DNA of 64,000 bases from Magicicada septendecula. Taxonomy: Eukaryota > Arthropoda > Insecta > Hemiptera > Cicadidae. This document shows positions 47,655-57,620 of the stretch, piece after piece (within the stretch, counting starts at the first letter, position 1; each line of letters opens with the position of its first letter). The notes under the pieces are model-generated. The model did not search any database and was not told the DNA's origin. It saw nothing but the letters and a program-made list of their open reading frames with translations. The translations under genes and the position numbers were made by a program. The stretch spans positions 376,651,410-376,715,409 of the forward strand of contig CM068372.1 of the NCBI GenBank assembly GCA_034769895.1, written 5' to 3'.

Positions 47655-47745
47655 ATGGAGAAGTTGTTAATAGAAAAAGTGATATCACACGAAGTGCTTT
47701 ACAATATTAAATCTATAAATTCTAGAGATAAAAAAATACAAGAGG
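47655..47745 (+). pseudogene. MADF (Myb/SANT-like) protein start of a Harbinger element
   Basis: MEKLLIEKVISHEVLYN, then NSRDKKIQE. This resembles the start of a MADF DNA-binding domain (LI..V..HPVLYD..........KK...W), the second protein of many PIF/Harbinger elements. It is cut short after about 30 residues. Confidence 0.6.
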
Positions 47746-47751
47746 TCACAT

Positions 47752-47962
47752 TCTTCCTTATTCGGTCTGAAATACATTTGAAATTTAGCTGGATCTTCTT
47801 ATATTTTATGTACTAGATTCTGAAAGTCACCTTTTTCTTGTCTTTCTAAGTTTATACCGTTTATCCAGCTCCTTCTTTTGTTAACTGATTTTTTTATTAC
47901 AAGAATAACATTTTCCAATCTTCTTCAAAATCTGATGAGCTAATAGAACTGCAGCACTCCAT
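47752..47962 (-). pseudogene. PIF/Harbinger transposase N-terminal fragment
   Basis: Minus strand: AAVLLAHQILKKIGK in one frame, then NKRRSWINGINLERQEKGDF, QNLVHKI, stop, EDPAKFQMYFRPNKEE. The W..G....R...G.F..L...L..DP..F..YFRM pattern is the N-terminal signature of Harbinger DDE transposases. No catalytic domain remains. Confidence 0.75.
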
Positions 47963-48629
47963 GTTCCACAACTAAGTAAAATTTTATTTGCCTTCAAGAA
48001 TGTTCATACGACTTCACGAGTGTTCACATGAATTTACGTGAGATAATGTAACACGAAGTGACGTGACGTGACATAAGTGTGTCTCTGCACTATGATTTCA
48101 CGGGTTAAGGCAAGTCCTGGTCTCACGTGAGCTCAGTTGACGTGATAGCAATGTGTTTCCAGCTTTAGAGTCACTGCCTCGACAAGAAAACAACTGGAGT
48201 AAGTGTAAGGTAGTGCGCACGATGTGTTAGGCGTGTCTTCGAAGGTCGGTTGATCTGAAGATTTGCTGCAATACCCTGGCCAGCGCAATCTTCAGATCTG
48301 GTTGGGTGTGATTTCTTTTTGTGGGCCTGTCTGACGTTTAAGGTTTTCCAGTCACGAACACGCGGTTCAAACCAACTCAGGCAGCGAATCATCGAAGAAA
48401 TTCAGGCGATTTCGTAATCCATGCAGCGGAGAGTCGAATTGAAGAATGTAAGCGTGTCATTGTGGGCTTCACTGAAGGGATGCTATTCTCAAACGATGAA
48501 CATGACTATCCAAAATGGCATCTTATTACCCTTTTATTTATGACCATATATTGACTTTAAAATGCTAAACGAGTTTCTGTTGTGATAGTTTTAAATTGTT
48601 GTGTTCTCATTGGCCCACCCGTTATTTAT

Positions 48630-49245
48630 AAAGCCGTGTCTTATATAAACCACTCATTATATAATCACTTACGCAACGGAGTATTAGGACAGCGTTTAGC
48701 CTGTTCTATTTCGAGAACTAAACGACAACACTTCGGACGCGCTCAATTCTAAAAAGATTTCGGTGCCGATGTTCTTCTAGGACAAGGTTGCCATCGTTAC
48801 TGCCAAACGGGTCGCGTCACCTGTTGAGACGTATCCAACACGTATGCAAAGTACTTTCCTCAGTAGCGGCTAATAACATCTGGGTTACGAGCTTTACCCG
48901 CCATTCGCTCTTACCTCTGGTGAGGATTTGGCGGGACACTACAGCTGGTACGGGGGTAACCATTTCATTACTTTCTACAATGGAAGCTACTTCTTCTATT
49001 GGCGTTACAACCCAGTATGGGTTTTACCCTCTTCAACATTTCTCCATTCAGCGCTCTCATTATATAGTCTTCTCCATCTCCTTCAGATCCTCATACACAT
49101 TCTCGATCCCCATTTCTTTCTTGGCCTTTACTGGTCTCAATTCTAGAATTTTTCTGCAAATTCTGTGTTGTTCCGTCCTCATTGTGTGTCCCAGTCAGGC
49201 TATTTTTCTTCTCTTTATAAACTTTACTATTTCGGATTTTTTCGT
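48630..49245. other. unassigned DNA
   Basis: The plus frame 48788-49249 has no known motif. A minus frame (VTPIEEVASIVESNEMVTPV and onwards) is open over about 60 codons near 48830-49020 but was not identified. It may belong to the same LINE as the tail at 49250. Confidence 0.35.
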
Positions 49246-49249
49246 ATGA

Positions 49250-49508
49250 GCTACTGTGGACAACGTTTGGTTCAACTGGTTCTTCCCTACTTCTCTTTCT
49301 TCCTCGTCTCCCATATCTCCTTCATTCTTGATCGATGTCTCTCCCTTTTTTCGTCAGTCCAGACGGCACCTGTCCTTTTCTTGGGTTTTTCCTGAAAACC
49401 TTGGGTATTTTTTAATTTCTTTTTTGACTGGTAAGCGTTCTTCAATGTCTTTTTGAGTAATCTGGAGTTCTTCTATGTCTTTTTCTGTTTCTTTGAACGT
49501 GTATCAGA
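49250..49508 (-). pseudogene. RTE-type LINE C-terminal tail
   Basis: Minus strand: RSKKQKKTEELQ-like DIEELQITQKDIEERLPVKK, then a frame change to FSGKTQEKDRCRLD and ERHRSRMKEIWE. It is closely related to the tail at 45592-45906. Only the last 85 or so residues remain. Confidence 0.8.
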
Positions 49509-49622
49509 TTCTTGGATTTCGTTGTCCATGACGTGCCCGTTGATTAACTGAATATAATTAAATCACTACCGACTCGGAACACAAAGTTTTTTATGGGTAA
49601 AAACGTAAAAGGTTTACGTTAT

Positions 49623-49665
49623 AGCCTGTACCAGTTTTCGCTTGTTATAAGCTTCGTCAGAGGCT
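49623..49665 (-). ncRNA. hammerhead-ribozyme-like motif
   Basis: Minus strand: stem I AGCCT, core CTGACGA, stem II GCTT/AAGC, GAAA, then ACTGGTAC, then AGGCT closing stem I with five Watson-Crick pairs. The stem III part (ACTGGT) is self-complementary if GU pairs are allowed. One base between stem III and stem I departs from the simplest model. No coding sequence is attached. Confidence 0.45.
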
Positions 49666-49699
49666 CTCACTAATTTAATTATATTTAGTGTATCAGATT

Positions 49700-51255
49700 A
49701 TATATTTCACGATTCCTTCGTGTTCCCTACAGGCCGTCGTTATTTTGCACTGGTCCAAAAATTTGTTCCAGTATTTTTCGTTCGAATATTCATAGATAAT
49801 GTTGCGTTTATTGCGTATATTGTGTTTATTTTAATGGGATTGATTTTAAGATGTTAAACAATGTTTTTCAGCCACTTTAAAGACAGTAATGTTTATTTTA
49901 CATCTTTTTTGTTTTGTATCGAAACCGGCTCGACCGGACCACCATTCTAGACCAAATTCTAGATACGCCACTGCGTCTCTACCATAATAACAGTGTTAAG
50001 TAATACTGAAGAAGACACTTTGGTGACACGGTGACAGGGTATTATTTACCTAAATCTCGTACAGAACACAAGCACGCAGACGCCACAAGATAGGAATGTC
50101 TACACTGTAAGTGGGTTGTTTGTCCCGGTGTGCTGATAACGCGAAACTACAATACTATACTGACAGTCGCTTTTAACCAACTGGCGGCCCTTGGACCTTA
50201 TATTTACTTTAATAAGTAAATGAACAATGAAATATTATTTTAACTGAGAATGGTCTGCAGGAGAATGCTATAAAAATAGGTTTGACTGATTCACTAATAA
50301 ACGTAGGCTATAGCAGATTTCACTTTTCTTACGTTTCACCCCCCCCCCCCATTATTACCACAGTACGTTACCCCAATTGCTAATTTCCTCAGGATCAGTC
50401 TACCTAGGGCCTGAAAAACACATCGCGATTAAACGTATAACTCGGACAGTTTTCAGTTAGAAACCACTGCTTTGAATCATTTCGATAGCATATTGCTATT
50501 ATTATTATTATTTTAATATTAATATTGCATATTGTTATTATTTTAGTATTATATTTTTGACAAGAAAAGATGTCTCGTAAACCCTTAATGGAACATCGTA
50601 CTCAATATATTTGTACGAAATTACGTAACGCCCTCGAAAAGTCGGCAGGTTCAGTTACGTGAAAGTTCTAACGTTTCGCGGCTACCCGAGCAGGGGCAGT
50701 GTCTGTGTCAAGGTCGCGCAGTAAAGTACCCTCAACACTGTTCGAGTAATTGTTATTACGCAAATTATGCTGGCACGCCGCCAAAAAAAATGGAAAATTA
50801 TTCTGGTTTGTTACTAATTAAATCCGGTTATTAGTGGATTCATTGATGTCCGTATTTTGTTTCCACTGAACAATACGGCGATCCGTAAGACAGTCGTAAC
50901 AATATCGAGTACACGTACGGGAGGACATTACGAAGAAAGCTCAGATAAAATGGAAACCGTGGAAATACATTACTAGACAAGACGTTATGCGATAATAAAA
51001 TTTATTTTTCCTGCAATACAAATGGATCTTCTTTTCCTTCATATCCGGGGCGTTAAGAATCCAGCCTGTTCCATCTTCCATCGCTTTCTTCTTCCTCCTT
51101 ATCGCGTGTAGGCTATTGCTCCTCTAAGTGATGTGTTGTTCGTCATTCGCACAATGTGTTCCTTATATCCTCATATAGGATTTTACAACTTTCCTATATT
51201 TATATCTTCTTCTTCTTCTCCTTTTTCCAACCAATTGCTACGCTAATAGGCTCTT
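49700..51255. other. unassigned DNA with one hAT-like terminus at 49973
   Basis: CTAGATACGCCACTG at 49959-49973 is, on the minus strand, CAGTGGCGTATCTAG, close to the terminus of the hAT at 1816. No opposite end was found. A C run lies near 50340. The rest is unassigned. Confidence 0.4.
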
Positions 51256-51261
51256 GCGACC

Positions 51262-52110
51262 TGATCATTCCACCTCTTTCATGGTCCGTCTTCCGAGGCA
51301 ACTCCGTCCCTGCGGTCGATGTCTATACATAATCTTTGGCATCCTCTCACTGCTCAGTCTTTGTATAACGTTGTTCCCACTTATTCCTATACTATTTCCA
51401 AAATTATTACTAAGTACCGGGCTGTCAGGCCGAGGTCGGCTGCTATGAATTATCGACATTGTCGGCAACGTTTTGTATCCCTCCTCGGGGAACTTCTTCA
51501 TGCCGTAAAGGCAACCCGTTCGTTGCTTTTACCCGAAAGAAGTGTCAAATATTGTTCGGCCGAAGATCTGCCGTTACTGTTTTTGGTACACTCTGTCGCT
51601 TTTGCGGGGTGAAGAAGATCCCCAAGGGGGGCCACAAATCGTTGCCGACAATGTCGAGAATTCATAACAACCGACCTAACAGCCCAGTATTTAGTAACAA
51701 TTTTGAAAATATTGACACCGGCCGTGTAAGCTTTAGACCAAAATTATTTCTATACTCTTTAAGTTTGTCACTTAAGCTGGCAACTTGTAACTGTTCCCTT
51801 ATTTCAGTATTCCTCATTCTGTCTCTCCTTGTGCAACCTGCGATCCTCCGCAGCATTTTCATCTCCGCTGTTTCGATTCTCTTATCATTTGTTGCTGTTG
51901 AGTGTCCATGTTTCACTGCTATACAATAAACTTGGGATAGCCATAGTTTTGTAAAATTTTACTAATGTATCTTTGCTTACTTTATTCTTCAAGTTTCCAT
52001 AAATTTTACCATTTATGCAGTTGAATGATTCTATCTTTCTGCCTATATCTATTTCATCTTGTATGATACATAGTTACCTAGAAAACTGAATTCATTTACT
52101 CACTCTATCT
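51262..52110 (-). pseudogene. LINE reverse transcriptase relic (family C), split by a foldback MITE
   Basis: Minus strand from about 52110: LVKFYKTMAIPSLLYSSETW, then IETAEMKMLRRIAGCTRRDR, MRNTEIREQLQVASL and DKLKEYRN. After the 351-bp insertion it resumes as YRNKWEQRYTKTEQ and MPKIMYRHRPQGR, ending near 51262. Stops and frame changes make it dead. Confidence 0.82.
51394..51744. mobile_element. foldback MITE (351 bp) inside a LINE
   Basis: Inverted arms (about 51403-51500 and 51608-51715) share AATT(A/G)TTACTAA, GGGCTGT(C/T)AGG and CGACATTGTCGGCAACG. TATTCCTATACT (51382-51393) and TATTTCTATACT (51745-51756) look like a target duplication of up to 12 bases, and the LINE reading frame resumes after it. 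The right arm has about 40 extra terminal bases, so the left end may be trimmed. A Mutator-like origin is possible but unproven. Confidence 0.7.
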
Positions 52111-52121
52111 TAATACTTATG

Positions 52122-52645
52122 CCTTCGGTATCCGGACACTACCCGAATCCACGTTCCCGAATGACGAGATACCCGAAATCATTTTCATCGAATACCTTTT
52201 TCCTGAATCCATTCACCCGAACGTCCTATTTCCCGAATAAAAACTAATCTGATTAATATAAACCTTTCATTTTGTTTATAAAAAATTAAAACAGACAGGA
52301 ATATAAAAACATAATTACAAATTTGTAAATTGTTATAAATTAATATTGTGCGCTATTGCGTGCTAAAAAGTGAATGTCACGCCTTTCATCTGTATAATTT
52401 TCGTAACTTTCACTTATGGTTTTACCAAACATTCATTTTACATACATTCTTATATATCTTGTAAATTTACGGTTACCATGGTCAGGAATACATTATTTCG
52501 AAAACTAATATTCGAGAAAAAGGTATTTTGATTCCTGTTTAATTAAATACATTTTTTCGGAAAACAGGGTGTTCGGGAAAATGGATTCGGGTAAAATGAT
52601 TTCGGGTATTTCGTCATTCGGGAAAATGTCCATTCGGGATGTAAT
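52122..52645. mobile_element. foldback element with CCCGAAT-type internal repeats
   Basis: Both ends carry long inverted arms built from variants of CCCGAAT spaced by 8-15 bases (CCCGAATGACGA(A/G)ATACCC, CCCGAAATCATTTT). The left arm is at about 52128-52245 and the right arm at about 52500-52640. The AT-rich centre has no coding sequence. No target duplication was settled. Confidence 0.75.
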
Positions 52646-53179
52646 TCCACTGACAGATGTATAATTTATTCTCAATAACCTACTTTTTAATAATGCGGTG
52701 TCGTGTTTCAGGTGCTTTGTTTTTATGTTATGTGTGATAATAGCCGCGTTGTCATGTTTGATGGAAATATACGTCTGTGGTTTAAGTTTATCTCTTTCGG
52801 GAAATGAATGACCGGGAATCTTATAAGAACTAAGATGGTCGTGAATAATCAGATTTTGGATCAGGTTAGTCATTTTAAATACCTGGGTTGTAATATCTCA
52901 TATATAAATGATATTGATTTGGACAGTAAGCTAACAAAATTTAGTCGCATCTGTGGAACGATTCACAGGTACCTGAAAAATAAAACATGGAAGGATACCC
53001 GAATGAAATTTTATAAAACTGTGGCTGCCTCCACATTCCTGTATGCTAGTGAAACATTGACTCTTGGTAAAAGGGACGTGCAGAGGATTCAGGCAGCCGA
53101 AATGAAATTTCTAAGAGGGACGCAGGGTTGTTCTCTCTTGGATCGGAGACGGAAATTTAAACATTGTATCATTGCATCA

Positions 53180-53449
53180 TGTTTTTACATTTACCAGGAA
53201 GCAATTACTGATAAAACACAATGATCTAATTAAATGAATTGATATTTATTTTTACATTAAACAATACAATAAATCACTCATGACAACCGCACATGTAATG
53301 TAAATAAAACGTAGGTATCTAGGATACATAACTCAATGCGACCGACACAGATGGCGACACACTCAAGTAATAAACATAATGATTTAAACTGCATTCAAAG
53401 TAGATTACAGAGAAGTAATAAAGTATAATAAAATAATTATTTATTAACA
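53180..53449 (-). repeat. copia 3' LTR
   Basis: Begins TGTTAATAAATAATTATT and ends with ACA on the minus strand. It is preceded by a purine tract ATGGAGGAG (about 53450-53460), the likely polypurine tract. Confidence 0.92.
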
Positions 53450-54280
53450 CTCCTCCATAATAATTTTATTTCTAAGTCGTTCAAATACTTTCTTCGACAA
53501 TGGTTTTGTCAAGATATCTGCCACCTGGTCAACGCTGCTTACTTTGTCCAAAAAAACAGTATTTCCAATGTGTTGCTGTATACATTTTCTAGGAATGTCA
53601 ATGTGCTTCTGCCCTTTTGTTATTTTGCCTTCTGTAGTATTTTGTAACATTAAAATTGCAGATTGATTATCTATACAGAATCGTGTAGGAATATCCTTGA
53701 AATATCTAAGTTCGATACCACGTCTCTTTATCCAGCAAATTTCATCAAGCGATGAAACAGCAGCTCGAAATTCCGCCTCTGCAGTTGATGTAGCAACAAG
53801 TCCCTGCTTTTGGGTGAACCATACAATAGGACCGCCTCTCATAATAATTACTCCAGTAGTTGACTGTCTTGAGATAATGTCTCCTCCAAAATCTGAATCT
53901 GAATAAGCAATGAGTTCAGAATCTCCATTGAAACTTATTCCAAAGTTTACAGTGCCTTTCAAGTATCGAAATACACGTTTTACCACACTCCAGTGCCGTA
54001 CCATGGGATTGTTTGAATATCTACTTAGGTAGTTTACTGCAAAGCTGATATCTGGCCTAGATACTGTAGCTAAGTAAAGTAAACTGCCTATTGCCTCACG
54101 ATATGGGACAGATTTATCGAGTGGCTGATCATTATGAAAATGTTGTTCTTCGGTTAACATACCTATTTCCATTGGAGTTGACTTTTGATTTGAATCTTCC
54201 ATTCTAAATCTTTTCAATATCTTTTCAGTGTAATGATGTTGGCTTACAAACATTTCCTTATGTCTAATTTCAATTTCCAT
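53444..54280 (-). pseudogene. copia RT C-terminus and RNase H
   Basis: A 278-codon open stretch. The first part is the end of RVT_2 (YTEKILKRFRMED, REAIGSLLYLATVSRPDIS, NYLSRYSNNP, RVFRYLKGT). The RNase H follows: AYSDSDFGGD, QSTTGVIIMRGGPIVWFTQK, TSTAEAEFRAA, IDNQSAILM, KHIDI. The acidic residues of SDSD, EAE and DNQSA are kept. It ends with ILTKPLSKKVFE, the usual copia C-terminus. It is separated from the upstream RT by frame breaks. Confidence 0.93.
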
Positions 54281-54299
54281 GCCAAGGTAAGTTAATTTG

Positions 54300-54902
54300 T
54301 TGTCTGACCCAGAATTATAAGTAATTTTAAATTCTTTGTTAAGTTTATCTAGTATATATCTATCATTTTATGTTTTTCTTTTCCTATAATAGCACCATCA
54401 TCTACAAAAGTACAATTATAATGCTTCTGTCACCATTATAATAAATACAAGGATATCGTCAGAACAAACAAAATTTAATTTCCTTAGGTAGTTTCACATT
54501 CCAATTTTTCGATGACTGTTTAAGTCCATATATACTCTTGAGCAACTCACAAACTCTACCTGAGCCATCATCAAAGCCTACCGGTTGGTACATGTAAATC
54601 TTCTCATCCAAAGATCCATGTAAAAACGCTGTCTTCACATCAAAAGTCATCAGATGCATCCCATCGGAGGCTGAAATGCTGAGTATCAGTCGAAAGGATG
54701 CATGTTTGGCAACAGGACTGAAGGTCTCAGTATAGTGGATTCCTTGTTCTTGCTCAAACCCTCTTGCAACTAGCCTGGCTTTGTATCGCACATCTTGTTT
54801 TTGGCATAAAACCCACCGACAAGTCAAACCTTTTTCTTCTTTTGGTAGACTTACTAGTTTCCAAGTTCTCATCTTCATCAAAGATTCATACTCTTCTAAC
54901 AT
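54300..54902 (-). pseudogene. copia reverse transcriptase (RVT_2), frame-broken
   Basis: The open part (54902-54459) reads MRTWKLVSLP, CRWVLCQKQD, YKARLVARGFEQEQGIHYTE, TFSPVAKHASFRLILSISAS, MTFDVKTAFLHGSLDEKIYM and SIYGLKQSSKNW. The Asp of FDVKTAFL is the first catalytic acid. Past the stop at 54459, shifted frames show TFVDDGAIIGKEKHKM, the FVDD catalytic pair. At least two more shifts link it to the RNase H part. Confidence 0.9.
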
Positions 54903-55203
54903 TTCTTTCTTCCAGTTTCATCCTGTTGCTTGTAAAAATGGAAATATCTTCTACCTCACCTATCATGGCCATATTTACATTTTTGTTTCTGTTGTCTTCA
55001 ACTACATAATCTACCATCCTTGCTGGCATCCTTAAAGTAGCCCTGTTTCGAAGACTTCTTTTCTCTGGTTGAATACAAACAGTTTGATTTCGTTCCAAAC
55101 ACTTTACACAATGATTTTCTTGACATTCATTTTGCATATTATTGTCAGACACAGAGCTTTCATAAACACTTTCACTATCAGATTTTTCTTCTTCACTTGA
55201 CAC
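54886..55203 (-). pseudogene. copia linker between integrase and reverse transcriptase
   Basis: Ser/Glu-rich start (SSEEEKSDSESVYES), then RSLRNRATLRMPARMVDYVV, the basic R-x-R segment that usually precedes copia RT. It is open for 105 codons but out of frame with both neighbours. Confidence 0.75.
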
Positions 55204-55212
55204 AATTTTTCT

Positions 55213-56340
55213 TCATTTTTCTACCTTTTCTTCATTTGACAAGGTAGCTTCAATTTCTGTACAACTAGACTTACTGTTTACTTTTTCATCAAATATCACA
55301 TCTCCTGATGTTACAACTTCATTTTTGTCTCTTAAGTAAACTCGGTAACTACTTGAATCTAAACTGTATCCTAAGAAAATTCCTTTTCCTGATTTCTTCT
55401 GCGTTTTGGCTCTCTTAAAATCCTGAATGAAAACATAACAATCACATCCAAAGATTCTAAGCTTATTTACATCAATTCTGCGTCCAAACCATAAATCCAC
55501 AGGACTTTTACCTTTCACAGAACTTGTTCCAGTCTGATTCAGTGTAAATGTAGCATAACTAATTGCTTCTGCCCATAAGTTTTCATTTAGATTTCTTGCA
55601 TGTATAGCTGACCTAGCAGATTCTACAATGGTTCTCATCTCTCTCTCAATTCGACCATTTTGTGGTGCAGTGTATGGGTTCGACTTAATGTGGAAAACTC
55701 CAAGTTCTTCACAAAACTTCTTAGTATCTCCATTTTTAATTTCTTTCCCATTATCAGATTTTAAAACTTTTATTTTCTTTCTAAACTGATTCTCAACTAA
55801 AGTTATGAAGATTTTCAATTTCTCAAAAGTTTCATTTTTAGTTTTTAAGAAATAGACAGTGCGAAAATGAAAGAAATCATCTTTGAGCATAAAAAAATAT
55901 TTTGCTCCTCCAAAAGAATTTATATTCATTTCGCACAAATCTACATGAATTACATCAAGTATCTCTTTTGCCACTTCAAAATTTCTTGGATGTGGAAGAC
56001 GATGGTGTTTGCCATAAACGCATCCTTCACACACATAGTCATCCCAATCGTCTACATTCTTTATATTATTTTTCTTCAAAATGTCTCTTACATAACTAAT
56101 ATTCTGATGTGCTAATTTTTCATGCCACTTTTTAATTGACATAGCAACAATACACTTTTCTAAGTTTTCATAGCGAAACATCATTCTAAACAATCTTCCA
56201 TCCCTGTTTGCCATGGCTGTTAATTCACCAGTGTCTGAATCAAAAAAATACGAGCAATTTGTGTCTGCTTCCTGACGATAACCCTTGTCCAAGGCACTAG
56301 TGACGGAAGTTAAAGGGTATCTTTGGTGTATACAAAACAT
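55213..56340 (-). pseudogene. copia integrase with GAG-pre-integrase zinc domain
   Basis: Open for 375 codons. WHEKLAHQN, then CEGCVYGKHHRLP, is the HHCC zinc-binding pre-integrase region. The core shows VIHVDLCEMN (first Asp), LKSDNGKEI (second Asp) and PQNGRIEREMR (Glu), the D,D-35-E triad. The C-terminal region includes GCDCYVF, KGIFLGYSLDSSSYRVY and SGDVIFDE. The start overlaps the end of the gag frame in another frame. Confidence 0.93.
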
Positions 56341-57469
56341 TTTTCAGTGTTATGTTACACCAATCTTGAACATTATAAGCTAACAAATCTATGTCTCCGA
56401 CACCAACACCTTCTATACGTGCTGAATCTCCAATCATGACTTTTTCTGGTTCTTGTAAAACAGTATAATTTTTCAACCAGTCATTCCTTAAAATCATGTG
56501 TTGAGTGGCACCACAATCTTGGTACCATAGATCTTGATAGTCATTCTTCATTGATATATATTGTATATTAGTAACAGACAATCCAACACTAATCATCAAT
56601 TTACTTTTTGACGCAGATTTGTCTGATTTTTCTGACTTACTATCTACATTTTTGGTACAATGTTTGGCAAAGTGACCTTTTTCGTTGCACTTATTACACG
56701 GATAATTTTTCTTACAATATTCAATGTAACTTTTACTAGGTTTATTCTTGCAGTACTTCTTTATGTGCCTTTTTTGTCCACATTTAAAGCATTCCTTTAC
56801 GTTCACTTGTTTTGTTTTATTATTGTTCTGTCCCTTTGATATGAAAGCACTCTGACACTCATTATTGTCCTGTTCACTTTCTTTTTGCCTGTCTTCTTCA
56901 AGTTTCAAACGCTCAAACATGTTGTTCAAAGTTTTGTCTATGGAAATAACATTATCCCAAGACGTTCTAAAATGATGCAGTCTTGTTGGAAGTATACCTA
57001 ATATCCTTTGCATAATCCAGTTTTCTTTAACGCTTTCACCTAGTGCAGACAATTCATCAGCATATTGTTGAATTTTCATGCAATTTTCTATTACTGATTT
57101 GTGCTCATCATACTTATAATTAAAAAATAATCTTTGTAGGCCTTCAACTGAAACGTTTGATTTTTTTCCATATAAGGTTTCCAACTTTTCTAACATAGCA
57201 TTTGCGGACTGGCACCTTGCAATTTTCTTGGCTATATTACTGTCAACATTCAATCCAATTAATATTTGTGCTTCTAAATCCTTTTCAATCCATTCTTTTA
57301 CAGCTGCGCTTGATTCATCTCCTTTAGGCTTAATTTTAACTCCCGTTGCGATTTGATAAATATCTTTTGATTTTAAGGTTAGGTTAAGTTTGAATATCCA
57401 TGAATCATAGTTGGAACCTCCTTGCAAATCATCTTTCAACATTTCTAAATTTGATCTGACTGAATCCAT
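56297..57469 (-). CDS. copia Gag and protease, 390 codons
   Basis: The UBN2/Gag domain spans about residues 15-200 (SNYDSWIFKLNLTLKSKD, LETLYGKKS, LPTRLHHFRTSWDN). Two CCHC knuckles follow near 228-280 (CFKCGQKRHIKKYC and CNKCNEKGHFAKHC, both C-x2-C-x4-H-x4-C). Near residue 322 WYQDCGATQHM marks the aspartic protease active site, with Cys replacing the usual Ser of DSG. The frame then stops at FNFRH and pol continues in another frame. Gag would package the RNA. This frame itself is intact. Confidence 0.92.
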   Translation of the reverse strand: MDSVRSNLEMLKDDLQGGSNYDSWIFKLNLTLKSKDIYQIATGVKIKPKGDESSAAVKEWIEKDLEAQILIGLNVDSNIAKKIARCQSANAMLEKLETLYGKKSNVSVEGLQRLFFNYKYDEHKSVIENCMKIQQYADELSALGESVKENWIMQRILGILPTRLHHFRTSWDNVISIDKTLNNMFERLKLEEDRQKESEQDNNECQSAFISKGQNNNKTKQVNVKECFKCGQKRHIKKYCKNKPSKSYIEYCKKNYPCNKCNEKGHFAKHCTKNVDSKSEKSDKSASKSKLMISVGLSVTNIQYISMKNDYQDLWYQDCGATQHMILRNDWLKNYTVLQEPEKVMIGDSARIEGVGVGDIDLLAYNVQDWCNITLKNVLYTPKIPFNFRH

Positions 57470-57606
57470 TCTTCTTCTCTACAATAGTTTCTTCTCTACA
57501 ACTGACTTTGTGCACTCAATTCTTACTGACACGTGCAACAAAAAAAAGGGTTCTTGCGTATTATTACTGTCCACAATTCAATTTTACAATGTGTTTTATT
57601 ACTTCT

Positions 57607-57620
57607 CTGGGCCCATAACC
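57607..57620 (-). promoter_or_regulatory. copia primer-binding site
   Basis: GGTTATGGGCCCAG on the minus strand immediately follows the 5' LTR. It is complementary to the anticodon region of initiator tRNA-Met, the half-tRNA primer known for Drosophila copia. Confidence 0.9.

Larger units (their letters stand above)
47419..48164. mobile_element. PIF/Harbinger deletion derivative (746 bp)
   Basis: Terminal repeats AGCTGGAAACA...CTATCACGT are inverted at both ends and flanked by TTA (47416-47418 and 48165-48167), the 3-bp target typical of PIF/Harbinger. Subterminal DNA is rich in TCACGTGA-type motifs. The centre holds the starts of two divergently arranged Harbinger genes, described separately. 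Confidence 0.85.
47240..48475 (+). pseudogene. Tc1/mariner-type transposase (DUF4817 helix-turn-helix), N- and C-terminal parts
   Basis: The N-terminal part (47240-47405) reads MAQWRVEHRAFAVETFF, RLFRKHFNVGRR and RVPNR, which matches the DUF4817 helix-turn-helix of insect mariner-like transposases. The C-terminal part (about 48266-48416) reads PWPAQSSDLVGCDFFLWACL, KVFQSRTRGSNQ and LRQRIIEEIQAIS. The SSDL Asp corresponds to the third catalytic acid. Frames are broken by stops, the first two catalytic acids are missing, and the gene is further split by the Harbinger insertion. It is dead. Confidence 0.85.
47128..48618 (+). mobile_element. Tc1/mariner-superfamily element, split by a Harbinger derivative
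   Basis: GGTGGGACAATGAGAACAC at the left has an inverse match near the right end (GTGTTCTCATTGGCCCACC), giving terminal repeats of about 27 bases with one mismatch. Between them lie the two halves of a Tc1/mariner-type transposase. The 746-bp element at 47419-48164 interrupts it. The exact outer boundary and TA duplication are not clear. Confidence 0.78.

Noticed and set aside
54764..56115. Several plus-strand frames with apparent membrane segments
   Set aside because: They lie antisense to the copia pol genes, whose domains are unambiguous on the minus strand.
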